NCBI GenBank assembly: GCA_006538405.1
Contig: BJKQ01000002.1
Coordinates: forward strand, 4,216,001-4,280,000
Direction: 5' to 3'
Origin: Hansfordia pulvinata
Lineage: Eukaryota > Ascomycota > Sordariomycetes > Xylariales
DNA: 64,000 nt
The notes beneath the pieces are model-generated. The model was not told the DNA's origin. It saw nothing but the letters and a program-made list of their open reading frames with translations, and did no database searches. The position numbers and the translations under genes are program-made. Below are positions 48,246-60,000 of the stretch, in pieces; position 1 is the stretch's first letter, and every line of letters starts with the position of its first letter.

Positions 48246-51200
48246 GGTGGCGTGAGTGTCTAGCAGGCGCCCGCTGGCTTGCGTCGCTGCCCGGGACAAG
48301 GGAAATAGTAGAGCTGGAGGGTGGGTGACCACAGCTGTCGGACGAGAGGCTGACGCGGACGGTGGTGCGGTTGTTGACGTTGGTGGGTTATGAAGCTGAC
48401 GAGTCGAGGTTGGCTGGTGGGTTGAAGGCAAGGTGAGCTGCTCGGCCTGCGTCAGGTTCCAGACTGCGGGACCGACTGGTCGTGGAGGTCATGTACACAT
48501 GTACGGCACCTTCCGAAAAATGGGGCTGGAGGACGCTCCGAGTACCTAAGGCGGGAAGCCGCGGTTGTAGCTGATCACCACCGATACCCTCGAATGCACG
48601 GTGAACACTGCTGACAGCGGCGTAGTTAATGTGTACCGCTCAGGATAAGGCTGGCGAGGAGGCATACATGTACATCAGATATCCAATCCAATCGATGTCG
48701 GGTCTACTTACATGTATCTAGATACCTCGAAAGTGTCCGTTTGCAGCGCAACGCGCCCAGCCGCACACGAGGCGAGTACTTAGGGTACTTAGTTGATAAG
48801 ATACGGGCGCGGGGATAGAGCAGGTACTCGCTGCGTCACCATGGACCCCGAGGTGGTCCCACATCATCGAGGCACCCTTTCACGTAGCGGTTGAGAACCT
48901 GGAAGGCTGTTTTATTTGTTGACCGTTCTTCTCCGCGTCTCACTGGGGTACTGCGGGTAGAAAACCGTGATATATGTAAAAACTCGACAGGTTTTTACAA
49001 AAGTGTTGCAAAGGGTGCCTCTGCTCCTGAGCTGGCAGGTGGTCAGCGCTGGCGTCTCTTCCAACCTTGCGAGCGGCGGCACAAACTGGACACCAAGCCG
49101 ATAGACAGAAGACGGAAACAAAGGGGATAATGATGTACTTTAGGCACTCATTTCCTTTGGTCATCAAGGTCCCTAATAACGCGCGAAGAAGTGAATAAGA
49201 CTTGTATGCTCGGGGTGCAGCACATGGGTCGACGCCAGCGTGATCCGTGTTCGATTACATAAGTAGGTAGGTAGGTAGATACTCGGACACGATATAACCC
49301 AGGTGATGAGGGAGCTTTGAACCCTGCCACCGTTTAGGCCGGCTGAAACAACAAACCAACGAAACGCGACTGAACTACTCACCGTTCGACCGATCTCACC
49401 TACTCGTATTCACCTGATCAAAGTCGCAAGGGTGCGGACACCGGTCATTTAACCCGGCCATCGACGGTCTTGTAACGAGTAGCTCTGTCGAAGGATCGCA
49501 CAGCGGGCGGAGCTGGTCGTTTGCCTTTGTAGCAGCGAGCGCGACGGCCGAGAACGGAGTATTCGTAATAGAACGTCGCACAAGGCTGCGGCGGAACCAT
49601 GCATCGACTCAAACATTCAAGGCGCCGGGCACTCGGGCGCGGGTCCGCCATATTCGCGCATGCCTGAGTAAAGTGCGGCGGGAATCTTGTCTCGTGGCAC
49701 TCTATCTCTACTCGTAGATCGGGGGCCGCGAGCAGCACGGCAATCGTGCAGTCGGCAGACGCAATGCTGGAGACAATTGGAGGATCGGCGCACGGAGCAG
49801 AAACGGGGCCTAGGTGAGATGCTGAAATGCCTCGAGATCAAATGTTCATTTCACTCTCGTTATCCGGAGATGTGCCCACCCAGTCTGGTCGGAGCAGCCG
49901 GGCTGACGAGCCCAGATGGCACTGGGGCTTGACGGGCCAAGGGTGCAAAGGTATCAGCCCAGGCGCCACTAGTAGAAGCTACCTGGCCGAGAGGCACGTT
50001 TGCTTGCCTACAGCGGGTTCATCCTGGGGTCACCCAGCTCCATAGCTACCTCAATCCGTCGGATCCATCCAGTAATGTTTGCCGCTGTCCTCAGTGCCGG
50101 GCTGTGGCCCGCGCGAACCTGCAGGTGCCTATCGGCAATAATGCGCCGCAGAGCGAGTCACGCGGCCTCGACTGTGAATCTGTTTGTAAGTGACCAGCAG
50201 CTGTGGTGTAGCTACAGATTGTGATTACCTACCTTACCTGCCTTAGGCACCTTGCACGTATTCGACAGAATGGCGGCCACAAACAATGCCGGTTTGGAAC
50301 GCAAAATTTGGGCATCAGTGCTGGGGCTCAGGCCGTCGGAATGGAGCTCGCGGCTCGGCCAGCTTGCGGCGCTTGCCCAAGCCCCTCTCGTCCTCGGGTA
50401 CCTCATCGTAGGTAGGTGTATCCAGGTAGGCATGTCCGCATTGGCACGTGGGTGGCTTACACTAGCAATGACCCTGTATGGGCACCTCATCGCACGCATC
50501 TAAGGAGCATCCAATACGCTCGCAAAAAAGCGCCCCTTTGCATCTGCTACGCCGCATCGATCTATCCATTGCGTGGAAGCGGTACCATGCTTGCATACCT
50601 CCTTGACATATATACTTAGGTACTTATTGGTAGGTACCTTAGGTAATGGATGTAGGTCCACGAATACATGTGTGGAGTAGGCACCTCCAATTACCTTACA
50701 TAGAGAAACAGCCATTCGCAGCTGAGTGGGCGCCCGCACGACTCAACGAGATTCATCCATGGAGGATGGGAGCGGGAAACAGTGGACGGGCTTCATTCAC
50801 TGGCTGGGGGCCGCGAGGGGGGAGGCTATGGGGTCGCTAGGCGCAGCCGGGGGGCTCCCTCCAGCCGAGTTGGGCCTCTCCAGGGCTCTCGCTCTGTCCT
50901 GCAGCCGGTTCAGGGCCCCGATAACGCACGTTCCCGTGCAGCCAGGGCTCTTTGACTGTCCTTGTGCAGGACTGTCAAGGGAGGTACTCGCGTATGCGGA
51001 ATGCAGTACCTCAACTTACACAGAAAATGCGCCCATCTGCCGGTCCCTCAGCCCAGCGTCGAGGTCCCGCTTTTGCCGCCCTGTCGCTGCATCCATCCAA
51101 ACGCCCATGCATTGCATGGCTCACCCACCTCGTGCTTTCCTGGCCTCCTTGTTATTATTACTCATTCCTCCCCATCCCCGTTTCCTTCTTATCTCACCAC

Positions 51201-51843
51201 CACCACCACCATCACCGCCCTCACCACCACACTACCACACCACCCGCCGTCACCACATTCGGTCTCCTCGACGCACCCAACCACGCGCTTCCCCCTCCAC
51301 GACCGCTTCTGCCCCTCGCGGCACCTTCACCCTTCTTCCGCTTCGTTCTCTCCTCACCGACTACGAGCGCACTCCATCTCCTTCGTCGCCAGGCTCAATC
51401 TGCGGGGTCGCCAACCAACGTTGTCTGCGCACGTCTGTTCGTCGCATAGTCCTCTCTGTCGTCCATTGTTGCACTTGCGACAAGAAGCGCAGCGCTGATT
51501 CAGGGGCACCATATCTGGCCCGCGCTCTTCGCATTCCCTCCGGCGTTGCTTGCGACCCGACCGTCGGACCAGCCATCAATTAGACAAGCCAACCATCACC
51601 TGTCTCCGACCTTGCCACGGCCGCCGACTTGTGCGATCAGCATTTCTACTCTTCACTACTCCCCAGCGCTTTGCCGTCCTGCGCTTGTGCTCCTCGCGCC
51701 CAGCCCAGCTACGGCTCAGGCTGAGATCTCCAACCCGCTGACCTTGGTGGCTGCGCCACAAGGATCAAGCCTACTGGCCACCCCAATAGACAGACCCCAC
51801 ACTCTCGGTGCACGCACATCTATGTCGCCACCAAACACACATC
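48246..51843. other. Intergenic, 3.6 kb, including a probable long leader
   Basis: No gene is supported. TACTCGTA occurs at 49401 and 49709, TACATGTA near 48666 and 48713, a GTAGGTAGGTAGGTAG repeat near 49263-49278 and TAGGTACCTTAGGTA near 50632-50646. From about 51160 to 51843 the plus strand is pyrimidine/CAC-rich (CACCACCACCACC around 51195-51215), consistent with a long 5' leader and promoter of the PNRC-motif gene. Confidence 0.5.
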
Positions 51844-53070
51844 ATGCAGCAATCACAACAACAACAGCAGCAGCAGCAAGGGGCCAAGAACACCCCTGGC
51901 GGTGGACGACGCCGCCACCCCCGCGGTAGCGGCAACACCCCACACAAGTCTTACGTTTCCGAGAATGATGTTGGCGCCTACAAGCAGAAGCAGATGCAGT
52001 CGGCCAGCCCTTGTACTCCCCAGAAGTCAGCTCCTCGCGCTGCGTCTGCCGCCTCGACAAACTCCAAACAGCGCCCCCGCAACAACCAGAATCAGAACCA
52101 GGGGCGTAACCGCAACAAGGGCCCTCAAGGCTCTTCTCCGGCCACAAACCACTACAGCCCGCCCCTAGCTGCCACTGACGCGCCCCCCATCTTTGCTGGC
52201 TCTACTTTCCATGCCTCTCCGGCCGCCTCCGCCCTCCCGGTGCCCAGCTTCTTCAAGCGCTCCACCGACTCGCCTTTATCCAAGAGTACGCCGGCCTCCG
52301 GACCTGAATTGTCGCCGCCCTCCACCGACACCGAGAGCGCCACTCCGCCGACTCCCCACGCCGTTCCAGGCTCAGGCTTGTCTAGAGACTCGCCTCTGGA
52401 GTTCTTCTTCCAAGCTGACAGGGCCGAAAAGGAGAAGACCAGGCGCGCAAGCTCTGCTAACGCTACCCAAACTCCGGGTCCGTTCCAATTCTCGCCCCCG
52501 CGTAACTCACCACTGGCCCATAACACGGTTCCTCGGACTGCACCGAACCACCCGTCGCCCCATTTCTCTATTCCACCGGCCGAATTAGACGGTGACCCAG
52601 GACAGCCTTTCGGCCCTGCCTTCTCGACACCCTATCACGAGCGCATCCGCGCTGCCCGTTCGTCTCAGACGCCGAACAAGCCTCCTGTCCCTGAGCCCCA
52701 GGTCAGAGGGTCGGATGTCGACGCCAGCGAGGCTCTGAAACGTTTTCTTTTCCAGGGGAAATTTGACTCCGCGCAGCACCCCTCGGGCCCCATGCCGCAC
52801 CATGGCCAGCAGTCATGGGAGCGGCCTGTTGGTGCAGGCTACCAACAGCCACTCTATGCCGGCCCACAACAGCCTAGGCCTCCTCACCCAGATGCCTTCC
52901 AGCAGAACGGCTCTCGCGGCTTCACGCAAGCTGCTGCCCACAATGGAGCCCCCCCTCACCAATTCGCCCCCGCGCCGGCGCCGTCGGCACAGTCCGCTCC
53001 AGACCATGGCAGCATCCTTCACATGGAAGACAGTCTCCGGAGGGTACTCAAACTAGGCCCAACGAACTAG
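51844..53070 (+). CDS. PNRC-motif proline-rich protein, likely decapping co-activator
   Basis: A single exon of 408 residues starts at the ATG of MQQSQQQQQQQQGAK. The protein is mostly disordered: Gln-rich start, Arg/Gly/Asn-rich basic stretch (RNNQNQNQGRNRNKG), then Pro/Ser-rich. The key segment FAGSTFHASPAASALPVPSFF (about residues 118-138) has the LPxP-type core of the PNRC motif found in fungal Edc1/Edc2-like and animal PNRC proteins, which bind Dcp1 and stimulate mRNA decapping. The C-terminal ILHMEDSLRRVLKLG is a short amphipathic segment also seen at the end of fungal PNRC-family proteins. A cytoplasmic mRNA-turnover role is inferred from the motif only. An upstream in-frame GTG exists, but the ATG is the sensible start. 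Confidence 0.8.
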   Translation: MQQSQQQQQQQQGAKNTPGGGRRRHPRGSGNTPHKSYVSENDVGAYKQKQMQSASPCTPQKSAPRAASAASTNSKQRPRNNQNQNQGRNRNKGPQGSSPATNHYSPPLAATDAPPIFAGSTFHASPAASALPVPSFFKRSTDSPLSKSTPASGPELSPPSTDTESATPPTPHAVPGSGLSRDSPLEFFFQADRAEKEKTRRASSANATQTPGPFQFSPPRNSPLAHNTVPRTAPNHPSPHFSIPPAELDGDPGQPFGPAFSTPYHERIRAARSSQTPNKPPVPEPQVRGSDVDASEALKRFLFQGKFDSAQHPSGPMPHHGQQSWERPVGAGYQQPLYAGPQQPRPPHPDAFQQNGSRGFTQAAAHNGAPPHQFAPAPAPSAQSAPDHGSILHMEDSLRRVLKLGPTN

Positions 53071-54647
53071 TTGGCCCTCAATAATCAACTCGACAGCAAT
53101 ATTTTTCATTTGTTTTCACTACTACTTCTGGTGTTTTTGGCGTCATGGTTTGACAAATCTGGGAGGTTTTCAGCATCTACGGCGGTCACTGGTTCGGACA
53201 AACTGTGACGAATCACACGGCGAATATCTTGATTGGACCCTAGCGGCTCGCATTTGCTTTCCCTCTGGGTGTTCTCTGGGGCACGACACATGATGAGCGT
53301 CATGATGAGCCGTTCGGACGGCTACCGCCACGCTTTGCATCCCGATTATTGTACTCGGCCGTTGTAATAAGGTGGACCACGGCGTTTGGGACTTGGTTCC
53401 CGGCACAGGTTGGACATTGGTTCGGCCTACTGATTGGCTGGGGCGTCCCTGGTTTCAGGAACCCCGACGACACCCAGCCGCTCTTTGTTCGCCCACACGA
53501 CATTCATATGGCTATCGACTCGCAGCCTCTTCACGATTCAGTGCAATGGGCTTGGGCCCAGATTGACGCATTCAATCATAAGCCGAAGGCGCTCTACTCG
53601 AGCGTATTCGACTACGCGAAAGAGAAACCACACTGGTCATTTGACCATTCTCAAGGAAATGAGATCACGATATGAAGGTCTCAAGGATTCATGCAGTTAT
53701 TGCCCGAACTCAAGCTGGTGCGACGGATCTGTTCAATGTTACTTTGAAAGTTCATTGTGCTGTCAGTCGAGCCTTGCGACAACTGCTGGTAGATGGAAGG
53801 AACAGGAGGAGAGAAAAACACAAAACCCTGAAAAAAACTGAAATTTTTCTTGGCGATGCAGCTCCAACACCTCGGGTCATTTAGCTTACTCAGACCTAAG
53901 GTAGACAATATCATAGACCTCCGGGTCGCTGTATCACTAAATCTTATTCGTGACATGCTGGTGTGATTGTCCAGGGTCCATCCATGGCGCGGGGCCAGAT
54001 AGGAAGGCAACCACGGGTAATGAGATGTTGTTACGGTTTACCAGCGTGGAGGCTCTCTCTAGTTGCCGTTTGTTCAAGCTGCGATCGATCCCACTATAAG
54101 CGCTTGCTGTGCTTACAGCAATAGAATCTATGTCGTGTGTTACGAAGTTGGGAAACGACCTGACTTGCAATTTTCCCGAGCGATCACAAATCTGTGCAAA
54201 TCGAATTCGACGAAAAGTCTAATGGCTTGACATCTTCTCCGGAATGAGGTCTCACAGAATGTGATGTTTGACGTGCCAGGGATGCCGTCTTCCCTAGGTA
54301 GACTACGAAGATAAGTACGCATCGTGGACCAGATTTTGAGCGGACTTGATTGTTCTGACAGAACATGTCGTCCGGCTCAGGCGCAGACGAAATGCAAGCC
54401 TTGTACGAGCAAATAGGCTCCACACAGTGTGTCTAAATACCAATCGACGAGATCAGCACGTGACCGCGCGTTTGAGCCGGGGTTCATGGCTCCACCACCT
54501 GCACGTCGACGACCCGTACAACTCGCAGCTAGTATCGTGCAGCATCAACGATTGTCGCTCTGGACTTGAGCTCGTCACCAAAGACTCGTGGCTCATGTTC
54601 GTCGCTGCAAACGCAGGTCCCTTCGCGCTCAACTCGTTACAGAAGTC
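53071..54647. other. Intergenic, nothing recognised
   Basis: Lies between the PNRC-motif gene and TDP1. Frames at 53349-53675 and 53434-53841 have mixed codon use and no recognised domain. It looks less GC-rich than the flanking genes. Confidence 0.5.
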
Positions 54648-57030
54648 ATGGAGAACTCGCAGCTCTTTGATGGTGATGATGAAGCAGCTCTCCGGTATGC
54701 AATAGAGCTCTCGCTCCAGGAGGAATCCAGCCGCAATCATGGACAGTCCTCCGCCATTCCGATCGAGCTGAGCGATGACGACGCCGACGACGACGACGAC
54801 GATCTGAACAGCGCTCCCGTGCTCCCCGCTGTCACCAAATCGCCCGCAAAGGCCTCCTCCACACAATCGCGGCCAGCCGATGATCTGAATACCACCAAGG
54901 GACCTGCTGAACACCCACAAACGGTCGGTGGTCTCGGCGGGCTTGACCGCAAAAAGATGGAACAGGAACGCCTCGCGCGTCTAGGAAAGCGCAAGGCCAC
55001 TGATACGGCTCAGGAGGAGCAGCGCGCATCGCAAAGAGCAAGACATGAAATCATTCGGCCTGACCAAACTTGGGCGCCAGCCCCCCATGCACCCTTGTCA
55101 ACTAAGGCGGATTCCAACCAGACTGCCACAACCGGTGCAACGGGTCTGGCGTATCCCAAGGGAGTTGTCAAGAAGACTTGGGCATTCGGATACCCTCGAC
55201 AAGGCGACGAAATCAAGATCGAGGAAGTTCTACAGAAGGACAAGCTCGAGCTAGCCGTCTTGAGCTCCTTCCAGTGGGACGACGACTGGCTCATGTCCAA
55301 AGTCGATATCCGGAGGACGAAGATGGTCTGCATAGCCTATGCTGCCAGCGAACAGCAGGTGAGCATCCCGGCCCGCGGACAGTGCTCAACGTTGCGCGCT
55401 GACAGTCTCACCAGAAAGAGGAGATGCGCGCCAACGTTCCGCAGAGCCGTATCAGATTTTGCTTCCCTCCCATGCTTCCCTTTGGCAACATGCACTCCAA
55501 ACTTCAACTCCTGAAATACGCAAGCCACCTCAGAATCGTGGTGCCAAGCGGCAACCTCGTGCCATACGACTGGGGTGAAACGGGGGTCATGGAAAACATC
55601 GTGTTCATCATCGACCTGCCCCGGCTTGGGCCGGCAGCATCCGGTGGGACCACAACAGCGTTCCAATCAGAGCTCGTCCATTTTCTCAGGGCTCAGGGGC
55701 TGGAAGAGAGTCTGGTCGGAAGCCTTGAAAATTATGACTTCTCCGAAACAAGCCAGTACGCATTTGTACACTCGATGTAAGTCCCGGGTCCCGCGGTCGA
55801 AGCTCGATATCGTCTTTAAGTCTCTGACACGGCGCTTCTGCAGTGGAAAGACCAGCGCCGGCGATGATTGGAAGCGTACAGGTGCGTTCAACCCCTCCCC
55901 CCCCCCGTCTTCACTGGATATCTCATGCTCATGTCTCATAGGATACTGCGGGCTCGGGCAGGCCGTGCAGTCGCTGGGTCTGGCGACGTCGGGAGATGTC
56001 AACATTGACTATGTTGTCTCCTCCTTGGGTGCAGTCAACACGAGCCTTCTCACGGCGCTGTACTTTGCGGCCCAGGGTAAGTCGGCGGTTGTTCCGCTGT
56101 CCTTTTTTTTGTTGTGCCAGGTAGACCGGGGGGTGCGGCTAATATCGAGCTCGGCAGGCGACGACGGGATGAAAGAATACGACACAAGGACCACGAAAGC
56201 AGCCAAAGGAAGACAAGCCTCATATCCAGCGATTGGGGCCCTCGAGGACAAATTCCGCATATATTTCCCCTCCGACGCAACAGTCTCCCAAAGCCGCGGC
56301 GGGCGCAATGTAAGTCTGCCCGCACGAGGACCATGTGCGCCGATCTTACCGAGACTGCTGCTGACCTGTGCCCCGTCTCTTCAACACAGGCCGCCGGCAC
56401 GATATGCGCGCAAGCGAAATGGTGGGACGCGGCAAGCTTCCCGCGCGCAATGATCCACGACTGCAAAAGCGTGAGGACAGGCCTCCTGATGCATGACAAG
56501 ATGATGCTAGTCCGAAGCGAGACGGCTGCTTGGAGCTACGTCGGAAGCGCCAATCTGTCCGAGAGCGCCTGGTGAGAGCGAAACCCTCCATTTCCATCCC
56601 CATCCTCATCCTCATCCTCGTCCCCATCACCTTCCCCCATTCCCATTCCCTCTTGCTGAGCCCCGGGAAGCTCGCCCAGTCGCTGCCCCGGGGACCCAGG
56701 CTGCAATCGTACGATAGAAGACACGGAATAGCGTCAATGGATACTCGTATGCGTGCGTACAGCGCTAACCAGGCCATCTCCGCAAGCAGGGGCCGGCTTG
56801 TCAAAGACAAGACCAGTGGGTCGCCCAAGCTAAGCTGCCGCAATTGGGAGTGTGGGGTGCTGATTGCGGTCCGTGCTGGAAAGTGCCGAGAGTCGTCGAC
56901 GCCCGCCTCTCTGCCTGACGACCCCGGCGCCGTGTACCAGGGCAGCGTTCCCATCCCCATGTCGCTGCCTAGCGAGGCCTACGGTAGGGCGGGGACGAAG
57001 AAGCCCTGGTTCTTCATGGGATCGAATTGA
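54648..57030 (+). CDS. TDP1: Tyrosyl-DNA phosphodiesterase
   Basis: Seven exons (54648-55358, 55415-55776, 55845-55882, 55942-56076, 56158-56309, 56390-56571, 56790-57030) splice in phase to 606 residues. Introns are 56, 68, 59, 81, 80 and 218 bp. The N-terminal third is disordered, with an acidic ELSDDDADDDDDD run. The phospholipase-D-type domain carries two HxK active-site motifs: NMHSKLQLL (exon 2) and LLMHDKMMLV (exon 6). These are followed by SYVGSANLSESAWG and NWECGVLI. The enzyme hydrolyses the 3'-phosphotyrosyl bond left by stalled topoisomerase I and cleans other 3' ends in the nucleus. I chose the ATG of MENSQLFDGDDEAALRYAIE; the upstream in-frame extension starts only with GTG. Exon 3 is 38 nt. 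Intron 4 contains an alternative CAG at 56119-56120 that would break the frame. No lesions. Confidence 0.95.
56572..56789 (+). other. TDP1: TDP1 intron 6 with CATCCT repeats and a TACTCGTA copy
   Basis: At 218 bp it is the longest intron in the gene (the others are 56-81 bp). It contains a CCCATCCTCATCCTCATCCT tandem at about 56598-56625 and the only intronic TACTCGTA copy found (56742). Confidence 0.7.
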
Positions 57031-60000
57031 ATCATCACCCGTCGAGAGCGACCGATCCAGCAGACCCCAAGTCAGACCCTAACTGGCACTGTTAAGCGCT
57101 GCGGGGAGAGCCACTGGGCCGTGGTCCCCAGTTTTGCTCTGGTCTCTCGACAGCAGCCAGCCGCAACTCCCAGGCTGGCGTACTCGTAGCTGACGTCGAC
57201 TGACCAGAGATCACAGGCTCGGAGCCCTCGGCAGAGTCACTGCTTGCACCACAAGTCAGGGCTAGTTTGGCGCTTGGCGCACACTTGGTGGTGCGGAGCA
57301 GGCAGCTTCTCAGGAGACGCTGCGTGGGTGGCAGTACTCATCAGGACCGGCGGGTAAGCCGCCCAAGCAGGCTGCGGAAAACCTGGCGGTGTCGCCGATT
57401 CGCTAGAGCCTGGAGAGAGAGAGGCACGGATTCCTCGACGGCTCATGTGCGAAGTTTTGGGCGGACGCCTAGATCTCGGCCACGAAAAGCCAACGTCATC
57501 ACCCGTCGGTCGTCTGGGCCTTGAGGATGCTGTTGGCCGGTTCGCCACTTGAAAGACCACAGGCCTGGTGGCCCCAAGTGGTCGTTGATGACGCCGAGCC
57601 CAACTTCCGCATTCTACGGCCAAGCACATGCGCTCGGAGTCGGAGAGGTCCATCCTGTGAACAATCATGACCCATGCGGTAACAAACAGGGAGGATATCT
57701 AGACCGCCAAGGCTCAAGCTAGGAGCCTCATGAGCAAACCCAATCTCAGACAATCCCTCGGCCCCATCACTGGAATTGAGTTCACATGCTCCGAGTTGTC
57801 ATTTCCCCTAGATACCCTTGTTCTTTGGCAATAGAGTTTCGGTAGGGCTATAAGTTGGCCCCTTGGTCCCGGGTGGCAGCTTTGCAAATCAGCCGTGGGT
57901 GCTATGCCCGGGTCTGACCCCCGCGAGTCTCGACTACAACTTCATGTTTTGCTGACGCCATGGGACGGAGAGGGGCTCACAGCTCTCGATGTGCTAGCCC
58001 AGGACGACATCCCAGCCTTGCTCATGTTCAAGCGAGAAAGACCGAAGCTATTGTGAACTAACGGTGCGAAACCCCGCACGCGGTGCGCGCAGGCCTCGGG
58101 GTTTTCTGCCAAGACACTTGTTGCCACTAGTTTTGCCCGCAACAGATTCATCCCGTCGGGGATTTCGCATCGTCATGGTGGGCGTGTTCGGATAGGCTAA
58201 AACAAGAGAGAGATCTCGACCATCAGCACTGGGCGATGCCAGTTGCATGTGAACACCGCTGCCCGCCGGTCGCCTGGCATTGATGACAAGTCCAAGCGAA
58301 GAGAAAGCAGCGCCGGCATGATGGTGGCAAGCCTTGTCCGTGCACTGCATCAACACCGCAGGATAGGCCAATGTGCGCGCCAAGAGCAACGTCAAGGCGC
58401 CCGGTAATCTCCAGGGTCGGCTCGCGCAGCTGCTGCCAAGCCAGGCCGTCTCGGCCACTCTGCAGAGGCTCGGCCTCACCGGCCTGGCGGTCTTCATGGG
58501 GCGGGCTGGGTTGGCACTGTCCATCACTACAAGCTTATCAATACATGTCGCATCATCACGAGGGCTGTTGCTCGTGTTCGTGGCGAGTGAGATGAGATGC
58601 CGATCCAAAGCAGATTTGGAATGTTGGCGGCCTATGACGGGAAATGTGAGCAAAGCCGACAACACCCAGCAAGCGGCTTTGGCCAACGCTGCGGCAGCCC
58701 AGGGCAGGTTCATCATTGCGGCTTCATTCACCCACGTCAGCCCGCGTATTCAAGGGCGGATGGTCTCTCGTACGGTCGGACACCCAGAGACGCGAACGTG
58801 GTAGGCGACAGAACGAGGAGGTGGCAGTTGCGGGACCTCCGGGTCGTGGAATGGCGAGACACGTCGACGTGACAGCATGGTCGCGGAAGCAGCGGGCACG
58901 GCACTTGGGCAAGGGTCGGCCAGCGGGCGGCATTGGATGCAAGGTTTTCGCCGGTAGTGGAAGCAGACAGGGACACCCCGAGCTGGCGAAAGAGGAGGCT
59001 GCTTTGTTTGGTAGGCGATGGTGTCGAAGGGCACGGTTGTAGGGGATGGCAATCAGGCAACCAAGGAATGGAGGTAGGTAGTAGGTAGGTATGTAGAGAG
59101 CAGCAGCGGAAGACCAAGTCCCCTTAGTCAGTTGGCGTCTTGGATGTGGCAACAGAAGCCTGCGACGAGAGGCGAAGGAGGGGAGGGGGCCGTTCAGTCG
59201 ACTGGATAGGCACCAAGGTAGGTATCGAGGCAATGCAGCCGGGGGCGACTCTCTCCTTCTTTCTCGTACGAGTGCTCGGCGCGGCTTCCCATTCGCCGGA
59301 CGGGGCAGTTCTTGCCCCAGTATTATGCTGTCAGGTACTCGTCTTCCATGATCGAACTACCCTACATGTAGGTAGCTCCAATCCCGTACGAGTACTCCCG
59401 TCGTATTATAACGCAGGCACGGGACGCGGCGCCGCGCATAGGTGTTGTAGTCGTACGATGGGACACCGTCCGCGCGTCCCACATCGTCCGTATTCACGAG
59501 CTGCCAACCGTAAGTGGGTATCTAAGTAAGGTACTTAGGCTACTCCAAGCCGATTTGGTTCATCGTGAATGGCACCTTGGCGTGCTTCTCCTTAGCCCAG
59601 TTCCATGGGCTGGGGCTGTGCTTTCATCCCATGTCGCTCCAGTGGATCCACGGCGACCTGCAGTGCCGAGTCCGTGCCGTGACCCATGGCGTGCTCCTCC
59701 CCCTCTCCACACTCCGCCCTCTCCGCCCGTTGAGCCTCATCTCATCTCGGCTGCGCAGTCCCACGGCAGACAGACACAGACGGACGACGAGTGCCGGCAT
59801 ACCCGTTCAGCAGCCCCGGCAGTCTGCTATCCTGGAGGACTTGCCTTCTGGGCTCCTGCGCACGACGGCCACGCCCACCTCAACGGCTGCGCGGCCTTTC
59901 GCCTTTTTGTCCCAGTCCGCCCGTCCATGCTCCTCTCGTGGGTATCGAACGGGGCGCCCAGCCAATCACGAACCCCGGCTAGACGGAGAACGACTAGGGC

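Noticed and set aside
58048..58731. 227-codon minus-strand frame
   Set aside because: No recognised motif, uneven composition, and a conflicting plus-strand frame with better codon bias in part.
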